A program made the position numbers and the translations under genes. A DNA stretch of 64,000 bases, from assembly GCF_030819175.1 (NCBI RefSeq), contig NZ_JAUTBJ010000002.1:816001-880000 (forward strand). Reading direction: 5' to 3'. The notes beneath the pieces are model-generated. The model saw only the letters and a program-made list of their open reading frames with translations, was not told the DNA's origin and ran no database searches. Shown piece after piece: positions 61,277 to 64,000 of the stretch (its first letter is position 1; every line of letters begins with the position of its first letter). The DNA comes from Sphingomonas sp. SORGH_AS_0879. GTDB lineage: Bacteria; Pseudomonadota; Alphaproteobacteria; Sphingomonadales; Sphingomonadaceae.

Positions 61277-62056
61277 ATGGCCGAATTTGCCCTGCCGAAG
61301 AACAGCGTCATCAAGAAGGGCGAAACGCATAAGCCGACCACCTCGGGCCGCATCAAGAAGTTCAAGGTCTATCGCTACGACCCCGATTCGGGCCAGAATC
61401 CGCGCTACGACACGTTCGAGGTCGATCTGGACGAGTGCGGCCCGATGGTGCTCGACGCGCTCATCAAGATGAAGGCCGAGCAGGACAGTTCGCTGACCTT
61501 CCGCCGTTCGTGCCGCGAGGGCATTTGCGGATCGTGCGCGATGAATATCGACGGGCGCAACGGCCTGGCCTGCACCACCGCGATCGAGGATGTGAAGGGC
61601 ACGGTTCAGATCACGCCCTTGCCGCACATGGATGTGGTCAAGGATCTGGTCCCCGACTTCACCCATTTCTACGCGCAATATGCCTCGATCAAGCCATGGC
61701 TCCAGACCGTGTCGCCCGCCCCCTCGGGCAAGGAGCGGCTCCAGTCGCCGGACGACCGCGCGAAGCTGGACGGTCTGTACGAGTGCATCCTGTGCGCCTG
61801 CTGCTCGACCTCGTGCCCCAGCTATTGGTGGAACAGCGACAAGTTCCTGGGACCGGCGATCCTGCTCCAGGCCTATCGCTGGCTGGCCGACAGCCGCGAC
61901 GAGATGACCGGCGAGCGTCTGGACGAACTGGAAGACCCCTTCCGCCTGTATCGCTGCCACACGATCATGAACTGCGCGAATGTCTGCCCCAAGGGGCTGA
62001 ACCCGGCCAAGGCGATCGCCGAGATCAAGAAGATGGAAGCCGAGCGGATCATCTGA
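61277..62056 (+). CDS. sdhB: Succinate dehydrogenase iron-sulfur subunit
   Basis: 259 residues. N-terminal 2Fe-2S ferredoxin domain (CREGICGSC about 77-85 and later Cys), then 4Fe-4S and 3Fe-4S sites in [13 protein letters not shown] and [14 protein letters not shown]. It carries electrons from FAD in SdhA to ubiquinone in complex II. sdhC, sdhD and sdhA are not upstream; a ClpP-like gene is there instead, so sdhB is apparently separated from the other subunits. ATG 61277 preferred to an upstream in-frame start at 61214. A terminator follows at 62150. Confidence 0.96.
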   Translation: MAEFALPKNSVIKKGETHKPTTSGRIKKFKVYRYDPDSGQNPRYDTFEVDLDECGPMVLDALIKMKAEQDSSLTFRRSCREGICGSCAMNIDGRNGLACTTAIEDVKGTVQITPLPHMDVVKDLVPDFTHFYAQYASIKPWLQTVSPAPSGKERLQSPDDRAKLDGLYECILCACCSTSCPSYWWNSDKFLGPAILLQAYRWLADSRDEMTGERLDELEDPFRLYRCHTIMNCANVCPKGLNPAKAIAEIKKMEAERII

Positions 62057-62064
62057 TCCCCCTC

Positions 62065-62141
62065 CGTCGCCCCAGCGCAGGCTGGGGCCTCTCTTGATGG
62101 AGGGACGGCGGCCAAAGATCCCAGCCTTCGCTGGGATGACG
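62065..62141. repeat. Family-3 inverted repeat pair
   Basis: CGCCCCAGCGCAGGCTGGGG (62068-62087) and inverted CCCAGCCTTCGCTGGGATGA (62120-62139), the same right arm as at 60516-60535. It begins 8 bases after the sdhB stop. Confidence 0.88.
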
Positions 62142-62149
62142 ATTTGAAG

Positions 62150-62176
62150 AAGGGGGTCGGAAACGGCCCCCTTTTC
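62150..62176 (+). terminator. Rho-independent terminator after sdhB
   Basis: AAGGGGGTCG pairs with CGGCCCCCTT (one T-G wobble) around a GAAA loop, followed by TTCTTAT. It lies between the two repeats downstream of sdhB. Confidence 0.8.
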
Positions 62177-62181
62177 TTATT

Positions 62182-62307
62182 CCTCCCCAAGCTGTGCTTG
62201 GGGAGGGGGACCATCGCGCCAGCGATGGTGGAGGGGCGGTATCCCCAACGAAGCGGTGACACCCCTCCGTCAGCCCTACGGGCTGCCACCTCCCCTTGCA
62301 GGGGAGG
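62182..62307. repeat. Family-1 palindromic repeat, complete
   Basis: CCTCCCCAAGCTGTGCTTGG, GGACCATCGCGCCAGCGATG, GGTGGAGGGG, a variable middle, CCCCTCCGTCAGCCCTACGG, CTGCCACC and closing CCTCCCCTTGCAGGGGAGG. Same order as 46479-46600. The stretch 62057-62352 is filled by repeats and the terminator. Confidence 0.88.
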
Positions 62308-62352
62308 AATGGGGTTGACGTCGGACAGGGCAGGGCAGACATCGCCTCCAAC

Positions 62353-63477
62353 ATGCCCGATATCCTGAACGCCTATCACCGCCTGGTCGCCGCCGAAGAG
62401 CTTCGCCCCGATCCCGAACAGGCCGCCGCCGCCGCGCGCCTCGAGCAACTGGCGACAGAACTCGAAACCCCGCGAAAGACCGGCTTTCTCGCCCGCCTGA
62501 CCGGCAAGGCCGCGCCCGCGCCCAAGGGCGTCTATCTCTGGGGGGATGTCGGGCGCGGCAAGTCGATGCTGATGGACCTGTTCTTCGACCATGTCGCGGT
62601 CGAGGCCAAGCGCCGCGTCCATTTCGCCGAGTTCATGCTGGAGGTTCACGCCCGCATCGCCACCGAGCGCGCCAAGCAGGCGGGCGACCCGATCGCCCCC
62701 GTCGCCGCCGCGCTGGCCGAGGAAGTGCGGCTGCTGGCCTTCGACGAGATGATGGTGACCAACAGCCCCGACGCGATGATCCTGTCGCGGCTGTTCACCG
62801 CGCTGATCGAGGCGGGGGTGACCATCGTCACCACCTCCAACCGCCCGCCCAGGGACCTCTACAAGAACGGGCTGAACCGCGAGCATTTCCTGCCCTTCAT
62901 CGCGCTGATCGAGGCGCGGCTGGACGTGCTGGCGCTGAACGGCCCGACCGATTACCGTCGCGACCGGCTGGGGCGGCTCGACACCTGGCTGGTGCCCAAT
63001 GGACCCAAGGCGACGATGACGCTGTCGGCGGCGTTCTTCCGCCTGACCGACTATCCGGTCGAGGATGCCGCGCATGTGCCGTCCGAGGATATGAAGGTCG
63101 GCGGCCGGGTGCTGCATGTGCCCAAGGCGCTGAAGGGCGTGGCGGTCTTCTCGTTCAAGCGGCTGTGCGGCGAGGCGCGGGGAGCGGCCGACTATCTGGC
63201 GGTCGCGCGGCGTTTCCACACCGTCATCCTGGTCGGCATCCCCAAGCTGGGGCCGGAGAATCGCAACGAGGCGGCGCGCTTCGTCCAGCTTATCGACGCG
63301 CTCTACGAGCATAAGGTCAAGCTGCTCGCCGCAGCGGACGCGCAGCCTGGCGAACTCTATGAAACCGGCGATGGTCGGTTCGAGTTCGAACGCACGATCA
63401 GCCGCCTGGAAGAGATGCGCTCCGAAGACTATCTGGCGCAAGGCCATGGCTCGGACGAAGGGCCGACGACGCCTTAA
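62353..63477 (+). CDS. zapE: Cell division protein ZapE (AFG1-like ATPase)
   Basis: 374 residues. AFG1/ZapE AAA-type ATPase: Walker A GDVGRGKSMLMDLFF (about 61-75), Walker B LLAFDEMMV, VTIVTTSNRPPRDLYKNGLN and FKRLCGEARGAADYL. In E. coli ZapE destabilises FtsZ rings under stress; mitochondrial Afg1 helps protein quality control of respiratory complexes. Here it lies between sdhB and mdh, a common order in alphaproteobacteria. ATG 62353 gives MPDILNAYHRLVAAEEL. Confidence 0.95.
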   Translation: MPDILNAYHRLVAAEELRPDPEQAAAAARLEQLATELETPRKTGFLARLTGKAAPAPKGVYLWGDVGRGKSMLMDLFFDHVAVEAKRRVHFAEFMLEVHARIATERAKQAGDPIAPVAAALAEEVRLLAFDEMMVTNSPDAMILSRLFTALIEAGVTIVTTSNRPPRDLYKNGLNREHFLPFIALIEARLDVLALNGPTDYRRDRLGRLDTWLVPNGPKATMTLSAAFFRLTDYPVEDAAHVPSEDMKVGGRVLHVPKALKGVAVFSFKRLCGEARGAADYLAVARRFHTVILVGIPKLGPENRNEAARFVQLIDALYEHKVKLLAAADAQPGELYETGDGRFEFERTISRLEEMRSEDYLAQGHGSDEGPTTP

Positions 63478-63511
63478 TGCACTTGCGAACCATTATCGTT
63501 TAAAATCTTAA

Positions 63512-64000
<489 letters not shown>

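Overview
The window reads as chromosomal DNA of a sphingomonad (Alphaproteobacteria, Sphingomonadales; Sphingomonas-like). Support: uniformly high GC, a SciP (DUF1153) gene, the proA-nadD-rsfS-rlmH-M23-S41 cluster, thrS-infC, a PaoABC-type molybdenum enzyme operon, several promoters resembling the alphaproteobacterial general-stress (EcfG) type, and families of short palindromic repeats between genes. I see no rRNA, tRNA, CRISPR array or prophage. The last gene (mdh) runs off the right edge.

Layout. 0-6.5 kb: TPR protein and hydrolase; a small DUF6356 gene; an XRE regulator/membrane protein pair with a three-copy CTTTACRT operator candidate; a divergent Mur-ligase / LD-carboxypeptidase pair; a SIMPL protein; a KGG stress peptide. 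6.5-17.5 kb: a frameshifted EAL gene, thrS, infC (apparently starting at AUA), a nested repeat block, glnD, then proA-nadD-rsfS-rlmH and an EnvC-like protein. 17.7-23.2 kb: an AT-rich orphan lipoprotein gene, a frameshifted S41 protease gene, dsbB, coq7, and a leucine-dehydrogenase-like gene divergent from an Lrp/AsnC regulator. 23-34 kb: membrane proteins, an aldo/keto reductase, a secreted HExxH protein, a DNA-repair pair (DUF4130-UdgX fusion and HhH radical SAM protein) flanking a hemerythrin gene, small enzymes, mnmA. 34-41.5 kb: sciP, a GlsB/YeaQ protein, a second SIMPL protein, an RND efflux pair, and an IS110-family remnant inside a dispersed repeat. 41.5-51.5 kb: DUF445 protein, a four-gene Mla-type lipid transport operon, and a TolC-MacA-MacB-like export operon with MacB split in two. 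51.5-56.8 kb (minus strand): paoABC, an XdhC-family chaperone and a MocA-like cytidylyltransferase. 56.8-64 kb: glpQ-like gene, small lipoprotein, hydrolase, DUF2459 protein, phhA, ClpP-like protein, sdhB, zapE and the start of mdh.

Most of the window is ordinary core genome. The points most worth a second look are the IS110 remnant with a structured, bridge-RNA-like 5' region sitting inside a palindromic repeat; the infC AUA start; the UdgX/DUF4130 plus radical SAM repair pair; the repeat families, one copy of which supplies the C-terminus of PhhA; EcfG-type promoter candidates in front of three stress genes; a perfect palindrome overlapping the RND promoter; and two single-G frameshifts in otherwise intact genes.
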